A stretch of DNA of 64,000 nt from Rhizobium sp. BK418 (lineage in GTDB: Bacteria > Pseudomonadota > Alphaproteobacteria > Rhizobiales > Rhizobiaceae). Below, piece by piece: positions 19,235 through 28,117 of this stretch; within the stretch, counting starts at the first letter, position 1, and each line of letters begins with the position of its first letter. Under the pieces are notes generated by a model. It saw nothing but the letters and a program-made list of their open reading frames with translations, did not search any database and was not told the DNA's origin. The stretch spans positions 428,310 to 492,309 of the forward strand of contig NZ_SLZK01000002.1 of NCBI RefSeq assembly GCF_004341105.1, given 5' to 3'. The position numbers were made by a program, and so were the translations under genes.

Positions 19235-19251
19235 TTTGGCGGCCGATAAGA

Positions 19252-19270
19252 TGGCCCCGAAACGGGGCCA
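19252..19270 (-). terminator. Hairpin downstream of the chemoreceptor gene
   Basis: Eight-base stem TGGCCCCG/CGGGGCCA with a three-base loop, 25 bp after the chemoreceptor stop. The following T content on the minus strand is poor (ATCTTATC), so termination may be partial. Confidence 0.5.
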
Positions 19271-19294
19271 CCTTGTCATTCCCTACGGCCCCGG

Positions 19295-21823
19295 TCAGGC
19301 GGCGCGGTACAAGTGCATGTCGCTGTCGCCGTCGATCTTGAACTGCTGGACGAGATGCAGCAGCGCATCCGCCTCGTTGGCCAATTCGCGGCTGGCAGCC
19401 GTGGTTTCTTCCACCATTGCAGCGTTCTGCTGGGTCATCTGGTCCATCTGGTTGACGGTGGAATTGACTTCCTGCAGCGCGCTCGACTGGTCGTGGCTGG
19501 CGCGCGCAATCATTTCAACATGCTGGCTGATCGTGACGATCTGGGCGCTGATTTTGGCAAGAACCGTGCCGGTCTCCTGTACGAACTGCGAACCGGAATT
19601 GACCTCGTTCGTTGACTTGTTGATGAGCCCTTTGATTTCCTGCGCAGCAGCGGCAGAGCGCTGAGCAAGCTCGCGGACTTCCATGGCGACAACGGCAAAG
19701 CCCTTGCCGGCTTCACCGGCACGCGCGGCTTCGATACCGGCGTTCAGCGCCAGCAGATTCGTCTGGAAAGCGATTTCGTCGATGACGCCGATGATCTGCT
19801 CGATCTGGCGCGACGCGTCTTCGATACGGGTCATGGCCTCGATTGCATTGTTGACGACGACGGCGGAGTCATCGGCGCTGCGCTTGGCCTGACGGACAAT
19901 CTGGTCGGCGTCCTTGGCGCGCTCGGCAGATGAGCGGACGGTGACCGTGATCTGGTCGACGGCAGCAGCGGTTTCTTCGAGCGATGCAGCCTGCTGCTCC
20001 GTGCGCTTGGAAAGATCCTCGGCGGACTGAGCCATCTGGTTGCCGTTGCCCTGGATCATCTGAACATTATCGCGGATCTGGCTCATCGTCGCCTGCAGGC
20101 GCATCATCGAACCGTTGAAATCCTGACGGAGCTGTTCGAGGCGGCCAATGAAAGGCGTATCGATCGTCGTCGAGATATCCCCCTGCGACATGCGCTCGAG
20201 GCCGGCGGCAAGCTCGTTGACGGCGAACTCGATCTGGCGGTCCATCTCGCGCTTTTCGGCGTCGTTGCGCTGGCGTTCATGTTCGGCAGCCTGGCGCTCT
20301 TCGTCGCTCTGCTCCTCGATGCGAATCTTGGAGATGGCATTTTCCTTGAAGATGCCGAGCGCACGAGCCATGTCGCCGATTTCGTCGTGACGCTTTTCGC
20401 CTGATATGTTGGTGTCGAGCGCACCTTCCGCTATACGGCGCATGGCGGCGGTGATCTGAGCGATCGGCCGCTGCAGCGTCAGCACCAGCGCGATGCCGCC
20501 GACGATGGACACCAGGATGCCGAGCGCGGTCGTGCCGACGGAGATGCTGTTTGCCTGTTCGCGTTCCGCGCCCGCAGTTTGCTTCTGCTCTTCCGCGAAG
20601 CTGGTCAGCTGGCCCCAGACACCGTCGAGTTGCTGACGCGCGGCGACATAGTCAGCCGTACGCTGATTGATCACATCAACGAGGCTTTGTGCACCCTTAT
20701 CCATCGAAGCGAGGGCGGGTGTAATCGCATCGACGATATCACCGGCGAAATTCATACCCTTGGCGCTGGCCTGAAGGGTGTTCAGCATGGTGTTGAGCGT
20801 AGCGATTTCCTGGCTCAGGCGAACACGATTTTCCTTGTTCGGCTTGGCATTGAAATCGGCAAGCACGAGCTGCAGCGAATAAATGGAGCTTTCAAGGCGC
20901 CGCGTATCCTCCAGCACCGAGTTGGTCTGGGCGATGCGGCCGTCGAGTTCCACGAAGGTCGTCGTCGCCTCACGCATCATCTGCGTAGCGGTGAGCTGTG
21001 TGTAGGTCGACATCTGGCGGAAGCGGGAAACGAGACGGCCGAGATTGGCAACGCCATCATCCGTGCTGGCGTCGGGTGCTGCCGCCTGGGCCTTCAGATC
21101 ACTGATGGTCTGCGCCATCGACTGAGTCATGCTCTTCTGGTTCTGCGGCACGGAAATTTCAATCATGCGCTGCGCCTTGACGATCGCAGGAAGCGCGTCG
21201 GTCACGACCTTCAGCTTGTCAGCCGACGTCTGCGCTTTGTTGAAGTCATTCATGGCGGCAGCCAGTGTATCGCCGCCCTTCAGGAGACGGTCGGCTGCGC
21301 GAAGCGTTGCCGTCGCGTTGCCTTCGTCGGTGCGGATATTTTCTTCCAGCTGCTTGGCGTCGTAACTGACGTTGAAGCGATTGGTAATCATCACCTTCTG
21401 GGCGTCGTCGATCTGCTTGCGAAGGGCCATTTCCTGCTCGTGCAGCGTCCAGAGTTTGCCGACGGTATCCGAAATGCCGTTGGTGCCCTCAATGGCAGCC
21501 TGGAGGTTTTCATGACCGGCACTGTCGCCGATCTGCGCCATGGTGGCGTTCAGCGTCTGCCCCTGGGTCTTGATATCAGCATGAAGTTTGTCGCGCGCCT
21601 GCTCGTTGGTGGTCTGCAGGAAGTCATCCATCGAGGCGTAGAGATCCTTGAACCCGCTCAGCGACTGGAGAACGCTGTTGGAAATCTCCATCCGGCCCTG
21701 CAGCAGACCTGAAGCATAAAGACCCGTCAGACCGACGGCAGAAATAGTGATGACGAATGGCAGGACAAAAATCAGAACCTTGGTCTGAATTTTGAAACGA
21801 GAGAGAATCTTGTCAATGAACAT
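19295..21823 (-). CDS. Methyl-accepting chemotaxis protein
   Basis: An 842-residue transmembrane chemoreceptor. TM1 is at about residues 17-38 (VLIFVLPFVITISAVGLTGL). A long periplasmic helical sensor region of about 385 residues follows, then TM2 near 425-448 (GILVSIVGGIALVLTL), HAMP near 450-505, and a cytoplasmic signalling domain with the hairpin tip EIAFQTNLLALNAGIEAARA. The C-terminus (MHLYRAA) lacks the NWETF-type CheR-binding pentapeptide. The sensor is about twice the usual length and predicted to be helical-bundle-like, so its ligand cannot be read from the sequence. In S. meliloti the receptor near aceA is, from memory, McpZ. It is a stand-alone gene. Confidence 0.92.
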   Translation of the reverse strand: MFIDKILSRFKIQTKVLIFVLPFVITISAVGLTGLYASGLLQGRMEISNSVLQSLSGFKDLYASMDDFLQTTNEQARDKLHADIKTQGQTLNATMAQIGDSAGHENLQAAIEGTNGISDTVGKLWTLHEQEMALRKQIDDAQKVMITNRFNVSYDAKQLEENIRTDEGNATATLRAADRLLKGGDTLAAAMNDFNKAQTSADKLKVVTDALPAIVKAQRMIEISVPQNQKSMTQSMAQTISDLKAQAAAPDASTDDGVANLGRLVSRFRQMSTYTQLTATQMMREATTTFVELDGRIAQTNSVLEDTRRLESSIYSLQLVLADFNAKPNKENRVRLSQEIATLNTMLNTLQASAKGMNFAGDIVDAITPALASMDKGAQSLVDVINQRTADYVAARQQLDGVWGQLTSFAEEQKQTAGAEREQANSISVGTTALGILVSIVGGIALVLTLQRPIAQITAAMRRIAEGALDTNISGEKRHDEIGDMARALGIFKENAISKIRIEEQSDEERQAAEHERQRNDAEKREMDRQIEFAVNELAAGLERMSQGDISTTIDTPFIGRLEQLRQDFNGSMMRLQATMSQIRDNVQMIQGNGNQMAQSAEDLSKRTEQQAASLEETAAAVDQITVTVRSSAERAKDADQIVRQAKRSADDSAVVVNNAIEAMTRIEDASRQIEQIIGVIDEIAFQTNLLALNAGIEAARAGEAGKGFAVVAMEVRELAQRSAAAAQEIKGLINKSTNEVNSGSQFVQETGTVLAKISAQIVTISQHVEMIARASHDQSSALQEVNSTVNQMDQMTQQNAAMVEETTAASRELANEADALLHLVQQFKIDGDSDMHLYRAA

Positions 21824-22127
21824 TGCGCGCCGTGCCTTTCATACACCACTCCTCCCGCCGGCGGCCTTCTGGCGCCAGCCGGGTGCATATCAGCTGATCT
21901 ACTAACAGTTGGGGAACCCTAGAGGGCGGCAATCATTGCCAGTCCATTTCCAGCAAGACCGGAAAGACCCAAATATTCGTCTACAATGTGTCTGATTAGA
22001 TATTAATTTTCGGATAAGCGATAAGAGCGCATTACCCTTGATTGCACAATAGTTGCACTTTGCGCACTGCAGAGTCGCGATCTATCAGTCGCGAGACCGG
22101 AACTTCCATTTCAAGCTGCTGTAAAGA
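21824..22127. other. Intergenic region upstream of the chemoreceptor, no gene seen
   Basis: This 304-bp stretch separates the chemoreceptor start from a small peptide gene. It is AT-richer in its middle part (about 21960-22030) and should hold the chemoreceptor promoter. I found no convincing reading frame, RNA structure or repeat in it. Confidence 0.5.
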
Positions 22128-22271
22128 TCAGATGAAGTGGGAGAGAAGAGCAGCAATGCTGGCGGCGGTCGCGCCGGCTGCGAGCATCAGATAACGTAGA
22201 GTTACGAGCTTCGTATCAGGCTTCGCCTGGGCGATTGCGATGGCGCGGGCGCGACGAGTGTTTCTGTTCAT
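22128..22271 (-). CDS. 47-aa single-span membrane peptide
   Basis: A short frame that starts at an ATG with GAGG about seven bases upstream and encodes 47 residues. The N-terminus is strongly basic (MNRNTRRARAIAIAQAKPD), followed by a hydrophobic Ala-rich stretch (LMLAAGATAASIAALLSHF) at the very C-terminus. This is the layout of a small inner-membrane protein with its basic N-terminus in the cytoplasm. No family is recognised. Its neighbours (chemoreceptor, BaiN-type flavoprotein) are separated from it by long gaps, so they say little about its role. Confidence 0.55.
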   Translation of the reverse strand: MNRNTRRARAIAIAQAKPDTKLVTLRYLMLAAGATAASIAALLSHFI

Positions 22272-22437
22272 TGCGAAACCTCACTTCTTATCTGTACACA
22301 ACAATCCAACAAAACGGCTTGCCGGTAAAGCTTAATTTAGGAATGGCTTTGCCAACCTGCCATTGAGACAGGATGGCGCAGGCAACTTAAGAAGTCTTGA
22401 ATCGCTCAAAAAGTTTCACGTCTACAAAGATTCAGCC

Positions 22438-23658
22438 CTACAAGGCTTCACCGGCAGCAAAACCGGACGCCCAGGCCCACTGGAAATTATAGCCGCCGAG
22501 CCAGCCGGTCACATCAACGCATTCGCCAATGAAATAGAGACCGGGAACGGCCTTGGCCTGCATGCTGCGTGAATCGAGGGCTGACGTGTCGATGCCGCCG
22601 AGCGTAACTTCCGCCGTGCGGTAGCCCTCAGAGCCGGAAGGCCTGACGGACCAGTTCTGCACGGCGTCGGCGAGTTTGGCCAGCAGTTTGTCCGACAGAT
22701 CGGCCATATTGCCACTGATCGCCTCGCGTTCGACGATATATTGCGCCAGGCGCTTCGGCACGATCTCGCCGAGCGCGGTCTGCGGCGACTGACGCCCATT
22801 GGCCTGTTTCGCCTTCTTCAGATGCGCGGTAACATCGACATCGGGTTCGATATCGACGGTGATGGCATCGCCTTCTCGCCAATAAGAGGAAATCTGCAGG
22901 ATGGCAGGGCCGCTGAGGCCACGGTGGGTAAAGAGCAGGGCTTCGCGAAAGGCAGTCTTGCCGTGGCGGATCTCGGCAGGCGCGGAGATGCCTGAGAGTG
23001 GCGCAATGCTTTCGAGCAGGATTGGGTCGAGCGTCAGAGGCACGAGGCCGGGACGCGTTTCGGTCACCGCAAGGCCGAATTGCTCGGCAATACGATAGGC
23101 AAAGCCCGTCGCGCCCATTTTCGGAATGGATTTCCCGCCGGTTGCAATGACGAGCGAGGCGGCCTCACAGATACCTTCCGATGTTAAGACTCGGAAACCG
23201 CCTTCGGACCTTTCAACTCCTGATATTTCCACTCCGAGATGCCAGACGGCGCCCGCCGCGCGCATCTCATCGAGCAGCATGACGATGATGTCCTTGGCGC
23301 TGTTGTTGCAGAAAAGCTGGCCGAGCGTCTTTTCATGCCAGGCGATCCCATGCCGATCCACCATGGCGATAAAATCCGCCGGTGTGAAACGAGCGAGCGC
23401 CGATTTGCAGAAATGCGGGTTGGCGGAAAGGAAATTCTTCGGAGAGGCATTGATATTGGTGAAATTGCAGCGACCACCACCCGAGATGCGGATCTTCTCG
23501 CCGACGGCACGGGCATGGTCGAGTACGGTGACCGAGCGGCCACGTTGACCGGCGCGAATGGCGCACATCATGCCCGCGGCACCGGCCCCGATGACGATTA
23601 CATCGCTCTTGCGCTGCAAATCTGTTTTCCCTGCTGAAATCGCGTCTTCTTTTTCCAT
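22438..23658 (-). CDS. BaiN/HI0933-type NAD(P)/FAD-dependent oxidoreductase
   Basis: A 406-residue flavoprotein of the HI0933/BaiN group. The Rossmann FAD site is DVIVIGAGAAGMMCAIRAG near the N-terminus, followed by the family signature GEKIRISGGGRCNFTN. Mid-protein is LVIATGGKSIPKMGATG, and the C-terminal FAD contact is GLYFIGECVDVTGWLGGYN. Members are predicted reductases of unknown physiological substrate (bile-acid dehydroxylation for one clostridial homologue). Start choice is uncertain: the ATG used has a weak ribosome site, while an in-frame TTG at 23703 has GGAG four bases upstream and would add 15 residues. It is divergent from the glutamine-synthetase-like gene. Confidence 0.85.
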   Translation of the reverse strand: MEKEDAISAGKTDLQRKSDVIVIGAGAAGMMCAIRAGQRGRSVTVLDHARAVGEKIRISGGGRCNFTNINASPKNFLSANPHFCKSALARFTPADFIAMVDRHGIAWHEKTLGQLFCNNSAKDIIVMLLDEMRAAGAVWHLGVEISGVERSEGGFRVLTSEGICEAASLVIATGGKSIPKMGATGFAYRIAEQFGLAVTETRPGLVPLTLDPILLESIAPLSGISAPAEIRHGKTAFREALLFTHRGLSGPAILQISSYWREGDAITVDIEPDVDVTAHLKKAKQANGRQSPQTALGEIVPKRLAQYIVEREAISGNMADLSDKLLAKLADAVQNWSVRPSGSEGYRTAEVTLGGIDTSALDSRSMQAKAVPGLYFIGECVDVTGWLGGYNFQWAWASGFAAGEAL

Positions 23659-23747
23659 GAAAGGGCTGATGTCAACGCCTTCCACCCCCTCGCCAATTGC
23701 CAAACTCCGGTTATGATGGCGTTACGATCAACACAAACCGGTGTGTC

Positions 23748-25184
23748 ATGTCCCCAAAAAAGACGACGCTGAAGCCTGCCAGAAACCTGCCCACCTCGAC
23801 GAAAACCCCTCCCGATCCCGGATCCTCGCGTGGTGTTGCAAACTGGAAGGAAGCAGCGCAGTGGCTGAGGGCACGCGGGATCGAGGACATCGAATGCATC
23901 ACCCCCGACCTCGCCGGGGTGCCGCGCGGCAAGATGATGCCGACCTCCAAATTCACTTCAAACACGTCGCTCGCCCTGCCATCAGCGATCTATCGCCACA
24001 CGATCTCAGGCGAATATCCCGAAGAGACCGAAAGCTTCCGCTACGAACCGCGCGACAGCGACCTGAAGCTGGTGCCGGATCTTTCCACACTGTCCGTAGT
24101 GCCGTGGGAAACTGACCCGACCGCGCAAGTGATCTGCGATATCGTCAATTCCGAGGGGCAGGAAGTGCCTTATACGCCGCGCAACGTGCTGAAGCGTATC
24201 ATCAGCCTCTATGCAGAGCGTGGATGGAAGCCGATCGTGGCGCCGGAAATCGAGTTTTATCTCGTCGCAATGAATGATGACCCTGACTATCCGCTGCATC
24301 CGCCGAAAGGCCGCTCGGGTCGTTCGATCCTCGGCGGCCAGGGCTACTCTATCGCCGGCATCAACGAGTTCGACGAGTTGATCGACGACATCTATCATTT
24401 TTCGGAGAAGCAGGGCCTCGAAATCGATACGCTGATCCACGAGGAAGGACCGGCGCAGCTCGAAATCAACCTCCGTCACGGCAATCCGATCGAGCTTGCC
24501 GACCAGGTGTTTCTCTTCAAGCGAACGATCCGCGAGGCGGCACTCAAGCACGATATCTACGCGACCTTCATGGCGAAGCCGATGCAGGGCCAGCCGGGTT
24601 CGGCGATGCATATCCACCAGTCCGTCGTCGATATCGACACGGGCAAGAATGTCTTCTCCAACAATGATGGTTCGGCGTCGAAGGAATTCTTCCACTTTAT
24701 CGGTGGCATGCAGAAATACGTGCCGAGCGCGCTTGCCATGCTTGCGCCCTACGTGAATTCCTACCGGCGCCTGCAGCCGGATATGTCCTGCCCGGTCAAC
24801 AATGCCTGGGGTTACGACAACCGCACGACGGCCTTCCGCGTGCCGGTTTCCGATCCGCAGGCCCGGCGCGTGGAAAACCGCCTGCCGAGTTCGGATGCCA
24901 ATCCTTATCTGGCACTTGCCGCGTCGCTGGCGTCTGGCCTGCTCGGCATCACCAAGGAAATCGAGCCGACGGCGCCGACCGAGGATTCGGCCAACGAGGG
25001 CTCGATCGACCTGCCGCGCGGTCTTCTGGAAGCGGTGGCACTGCTGGAAGACGAGCCCGCCTTCGGGGAAGTCTTCGGCAAGGAGTTCATCGGGCTCTAT
25101 GCCGGCGTGAAGCGGGGCGAGTTCGAAACCTTCATGCAGGTGATCAGCCCCTGGGAGCGGGAATTCCTCCTTCTGAACGTGTAA
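23748..25184 (+). CDS. Glutamine synthetase family protein, probable gamma-glutamylputrescine synthetase
   Basis: A 478-residue protein of the class-I glutamine synthetase fold. The N-terminal beta-grasp part includes IEDIECITPDLAGVPRGKMMP. The catalytic domain has EIEFYLV, GPAQLEINLRHG, the ATP/substrate His motif GSAMHIHQS and the family-typical NNAWGYDNRTTAFRVP and VENRLPSSDANPYLALAA. The adenylylation-loop Tyr of GlnA is not evident. It is followed after 10 bp by a FAD oxidoreductase, the PuuA-PuuB pairing in which putrescine is gamma-glutamylated and then oxidised. Ligation to another amine is possible. The ATG at 23748 gives the usual N-terminal length. Confidence 0.82.
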   Translation: MSPKKTTLKPARNLPTSTKTPPDPGSSRGVANWKEAAQWLRARGIEDIECITPDLAGVPRGKMMPTSKFTSNTSLALPSAIYRHTISGEYPEETESFRYEPRDSDLKLVPDLSTLSVVPWETDPTAQVICDIVNSEGQEVPYTPRNVLKRIISLYAERGWKPIVAPEIEFYLVAMNDDPDYPLHPPKGRSGRSILGGQGYSIAGINEFDELIDDIYHFSEKQGLEIDTLIHEEGPAQLEINLRHGNPIELADQVFLFKRTIREAALKHDIYATFMAKPMQGQPGSAMHIHQSVVDIDTGKNVFSNNDGSASKEFFHFIGGMQKYVPSALAMLAPYVNSYRRLQPDMSCPVNNAWGYDNRTTAFRVPVSDPQARRVENRLPSSDANPYLALAASLASGLLGITKEIEPTAPTEDSANEGSIDLPRGLLEAVALLEDEPAFGEVFGKEFIGLYAGVKRGEFETFMQVISPWEREFLLLNV

Positions 25185-25194
25185 GGGGGCCGCC

Positions 25195-26490
25195 ATGACG
25201 AAAGAGACATGGCAAAGCCCCATCGCACCCGGTGTGTCCTGGTATCAGGCAACAGTCGGCGAGCGCCCGGATTATCCGGCACTCGACGGTTCGAGGCAAT
25301 GTGACGTCGCCATAATCGGCGGCGGCTACACAGGTCTTCAGGCCGCCTACAATCTCGCCAAGGCCGGCGTATCGGTCACGCTGATCGAGGCCAGCCGGCT
25401 TGGCGATGGCGCCTCGGGGCGCAATGGAGGGCAGCTCGGTACCGGTCAACGCTGGTGGCCGGAAGAGCTGGAGAAGAAGATCGGTTACGAACGTTCCAAG
25501 GCGCTTTTCGATCTCGCCGAGGATGCCAAGCGGCACCTCATGGATTTTGCGACCGAGCACCAGATCGACATGGACTATATGCCCGGACAGCTCAGTGTCG
25601 CCCACAAGGAAAGCTACAAGCGGGATTATTACGAGAATGCGGAGATTGCGGCCGCCCGCTACGACTATCCGCATATTCGTTTCATGGATCGCGAAGAGAC
25701 GCAGGAGCGGCTCGGATCCAACCGCTTCCATTGCGGTGTGCGCGACACCGGCACCGGTCACATTCACCCGCTGAAGCTACTGATCGGTCTCGGTCGGGTG
25801 GCGGCCAATGCAGGGGCCGATATTTTTGAAATGACCAAGGCGACATCGATCGGCCAGGGTAGCGGCAAGGTGATCATCGAGACCGAGCGCGGCACGATCA
25901 CCGCCAACAGGGCACTGATTGCGTGCAATGGCCATATCGGCAACCTGGAACCGATTACGGCAAGCCATGTGATGCCGATCCGCTCCTTCATCGGCGCGAC
26001 AATACCGCTCGAGCGGTTCCCTGATGTGATACCGGGTGGCGAGGCGGTGGCGGATTCGCGTTTCGTCGTCCGCTATTTCCGCAAGTCGAAGGACGGACGG
26101 CTGCTCTTCGGCGGACGCGAGGCCTATACTGCCGATAACCCGCGTGACATCTCGCAGCATATCCGCCGGCAGATAGCCGAGATCTATCCCGCACTGAAGG
26201 ATATCGAAATCACCCACGCCTGGGGCGGCTCGGTCGGCATCACCATGCCGCGCCAGCCTTTCGTGCGTGAGGTCATGCCTGGTGTCACGTCGATCGGCGG
26301 TTATTCCGGCCACGGCGTCATACTGTCAAATTACTGTGGCAAGCTTTACGCAGAAATGCTGCTGGGAAAATCGGCTGATCTCGATCTCTTCAAGGCGCTC
26401 GACATTCCCGCCTTTCCGGGCGGCGCGCGCATGCGGGCGCCGCTGCTTTTCCTTGCCCTGTCGTGGTTTGCCCTCCGCGACAAGTTTTAG
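25195..26490 (+). CDS. ordL: FAD-dependent oxidoreductase, PuuB/OrdL-like
   Basis: A 431-residue DAO-family flavoenzyme. The dinucleotide-binding motif is DVAIIGGGYTGLQAAYNLA at about residues 38-56, with the ribose-binding acid in TLIEASRLGDGASGRNGGQL. Near the C-terminus the FAD site appears as WGGSVGITMPRQPF and GVTSIGGYSGHGVILSNYCG. The family includes gamma-glutamylputrescine oxidase. It begins 10 bp after the glutamine-synthetase-like gene, so the two form a likely polyamine or amine catabolic pair. The hydrophobic C-terminus (MRAPLLFLALSWFALRDKF) is usual in this family. Confidence 0.85.
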   Translation: MTKETWQSPIAPGVSWYQATVGERPDYPALDGSRQCDVAIIGGGYTGLQAAYNLAKAGVSVTLIEASRLGDGASGRNGGQLGTGQRWWPEELEKKIGYERSKALFDLAEDAKRHLMDFATEHQIDMDYMPGQLSVAHKESYKRDYYENAEIAAARYDYPHIRFMDREETQERLGSNRFHCGVRDTGTGHIHPLKLLIGLGRVAANAGADIFEMTKATSIGQGSGKVIIETERGTITANRALIACNGHIGNLEPITASHVMPIRSFIGATIPLERFPDVIPGGEAVADSRFVVRYFRKSKDGRLLFGGREAYTADNPRDISQHIRRQIAEIYPALKDIEITHAWGGSVGITMPRQPFVREVMPGVTSIGGYSGHGVILSNYCGKLYAEMLLGKSADLDLFKALDIPAFPGGARMRAPLLFLALSWFALRDKF

Positions 26491-26497
26491 TTCGATT

Positions 26498-26523
26498 GCG
26501 GATTTCCTCTCCGGGAAATTCGC
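26498..26523 (+). terminator. Possible weak terminator after the oxidoreductase gene
   Basis: Ten-base imperfect stem GCGGATTTCC/GGAAATTCGC followed by TTTAAAA, eight bases after the ordL stop and about 100 bases before zwf. Confidence 0.35.
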
Positions 26524-26625
26524 TTTAAAACCGATGACCGACAGATTCATTGCACCGCACACTGGCTTTTTTAAATCGATTAGATTAAAACGGCCGCCAA
26601 CCAAGCCTGATTGAGAGACAAGCTC

Positions 26626-28101
26626 ATGAGCAGCCAAATCATTCCCGTTGAGCCTTTTGATTACGTCGTCTTCGGCGGCAGCGGCGACCTTGCCGAGCGC
26701 AAGCTTCTGCCCGCGCTGTATCATCGCCAGATCGAAGGCCAGTTCTCGGAACCGACCCGTGTCATCGGCGCTTCGCGCAGCTCGCTTTCGCATGAGGAAT
26801 ACCGCAAGTTTGCCAAGGACGCGCTCAAGGAGCACCTGAAAAAGGGCGAATACGAAGAGGTGGAAGTCGAAAAATTCTGCGCCCGTCTCTTTTATGTTTC
26901 CGTCGATGCCCGCACGGATACCGGCTGGGACGTTCTGAAGAAGCTGCTCGATGAGGGCAAGGATCGTGTTCGCGCCTTCTATCTCGCCGTCGCGCCTGGC
27001 ATCTTCGGCGATATCGCCCAGAAGATCCATGACCACAAGCTGATCACCAAGGCGACCCGCATCGTCGTCGAAAAGCCGATCGGCCGTGATCTGGCTTCAG
27101 CCCTGCAGCTCAATGACAATATCGGCCGCGTCTTTAAGGAAGAGCAAATCTTCCGCATCGACCACTATCTCGGCAAGGAAACGGTGCAGAACCTGATGGC
27201 ACTGCGCTTTGCCAACGCGCTCTACGAGCCGCTGTGGAATGCCAACTATATCGACCATGTGCAGATCACCGTTGCCGAATCCGTCGGCCTCGAAGGCCGC
27301 GCCGGCTATTACGACACGGCCGGCGCGCTGCGTGACATGGTTCAGAACCACATCCTGCAGCTCCTCTGCCTCACCGCGATGGAAGTCCCCTCCTCCATGG
27401 ATTCGGAAGCCGTTCGCGACGAAAAGCTGAAGGTTCTTCGGGCTCTGAAGCCGATCAACGCCTCCAACGTCGAGCAGGCCACCGTTCGCGGCCAGTATCG
27501 CGCCGGCGCGTCTGGCAGCGGCCCGGTCAAGGGCTATCTGGAAGAGCTTGAAGGGGGCGTTTCCAACACGGAAACTTTCGTTTCCATCAAGGCCGAGATC
27601 AACAACTGGCGCTGGGCTGGCGTTCCCTTCTACATCCGGACCGGCAAACGCCTCGCGGGTCGCGTTTCGGAAATCGTCATCACCTTCAAGTCGATCCCGC
27701 ACTCGGTCTTCGACCAGGCAGCCGGCCGCATCAGCCAGAACCAGCTGATCATCCGTCTGCAGCCGGATGAAGGCGTCAAGCAGTCGCTGATGATCAAGGA
27801 TCCGGGTCCGGGCGGCATGCGCCTGCGCAACGTTTCGCTCGACATGAGCTTCGCTGAGGCCTTCAATGTCCGCAATCCCGATGCCTACGAACGTCTGCTG
27901 ATGGATGTCATTCGTTCCAACCAGACGCTGTTCATGCGCCGCGACGAAGTCGAAGCCGCATGGCAGTGGGTCGATCCGATCCTCAAGGGTTGGGAATCCA
28001 CCGGCCAGCAGGTGCAGGGCTACACAGCCGGCACCTGGGGACCGAGCCAGGCCATCGCGCTGATCGAACGCGACGGCCGAACCTGGCATGACGACATCTA
28101 G
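26626..28101 (+). CDS. zwf: Glucose-6-phosphate 1-dehydrogenase
   Basis: A 491-residue cytosolic enzyme oxidising glucose-6-phosphate to 6-phosphogluconolactone with NAD(P)+. The nucleotide-binding N-terminus is VVFGGSGDLAERKLLPALY. The substrate and catalytic signature RIDHYLGKE has its His at residue 180. YYDTAGALRDMVQNH and VPFYIRTGKRL are also present. An upstream TTG would add five residues; the ATG at 26626 is preferred and gives the usual length. It is first in zwf-pgl-edd, the entry to the Entner-Doudoroff route, the main glucose pathway in rhizobia. Confidence 0.96.
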   Translation: MSSQIIPVEPFDYVVFGGSGDLAERKLLPALYHRQIEGQFSEPTRVIGASRSSLSHEEYRKFAKDALKEHLKKGEYEEVEVEKFCARLFYVSVDARTDTGWDVLKKLLDEGKDRVRAFYLAVAPGIFGDIAQKIHDHKLITKATRIVVEKPIGRDLASALQLNDNIGRVFKEEQIFRIDHYLGKETVQNLMALRFANALYEPLWNANYIDHVQITVAESVGLEGRAGYYDTAGALRDMVQNHILQLLCLTAMEVPSSMDSEAVRDEKLKVLRALKPINASNVEQATVRGQYRAGASGSGPVKGYLEELEGGVSNTETFVSIKAEINNWRWAGVPFYIRTGKRLAGRVSEIVITFKSIPHSVFDQAAGRISQNQLIIRLQPDEGVKQSLMIKDPGPGGMRLRNVSLDMSFAEAFNVRNPDAYERLLMDVIRSNQTLFMRRDEVEAAWQWVDPILKGWESTGQQVQGYTAGTWGPSQAIALIERDGRTWHDDI

Positions 28102-28117
28102 TCTAGGGTCTGAAGAT

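Noticed and set aside
20579..21712. Long plus-strand frame opposite the chemoreceptor gene
   Set aside because: Antisense shadow created by the strong third-position GC bias of the true gene; no family motifs and no ribosome site.
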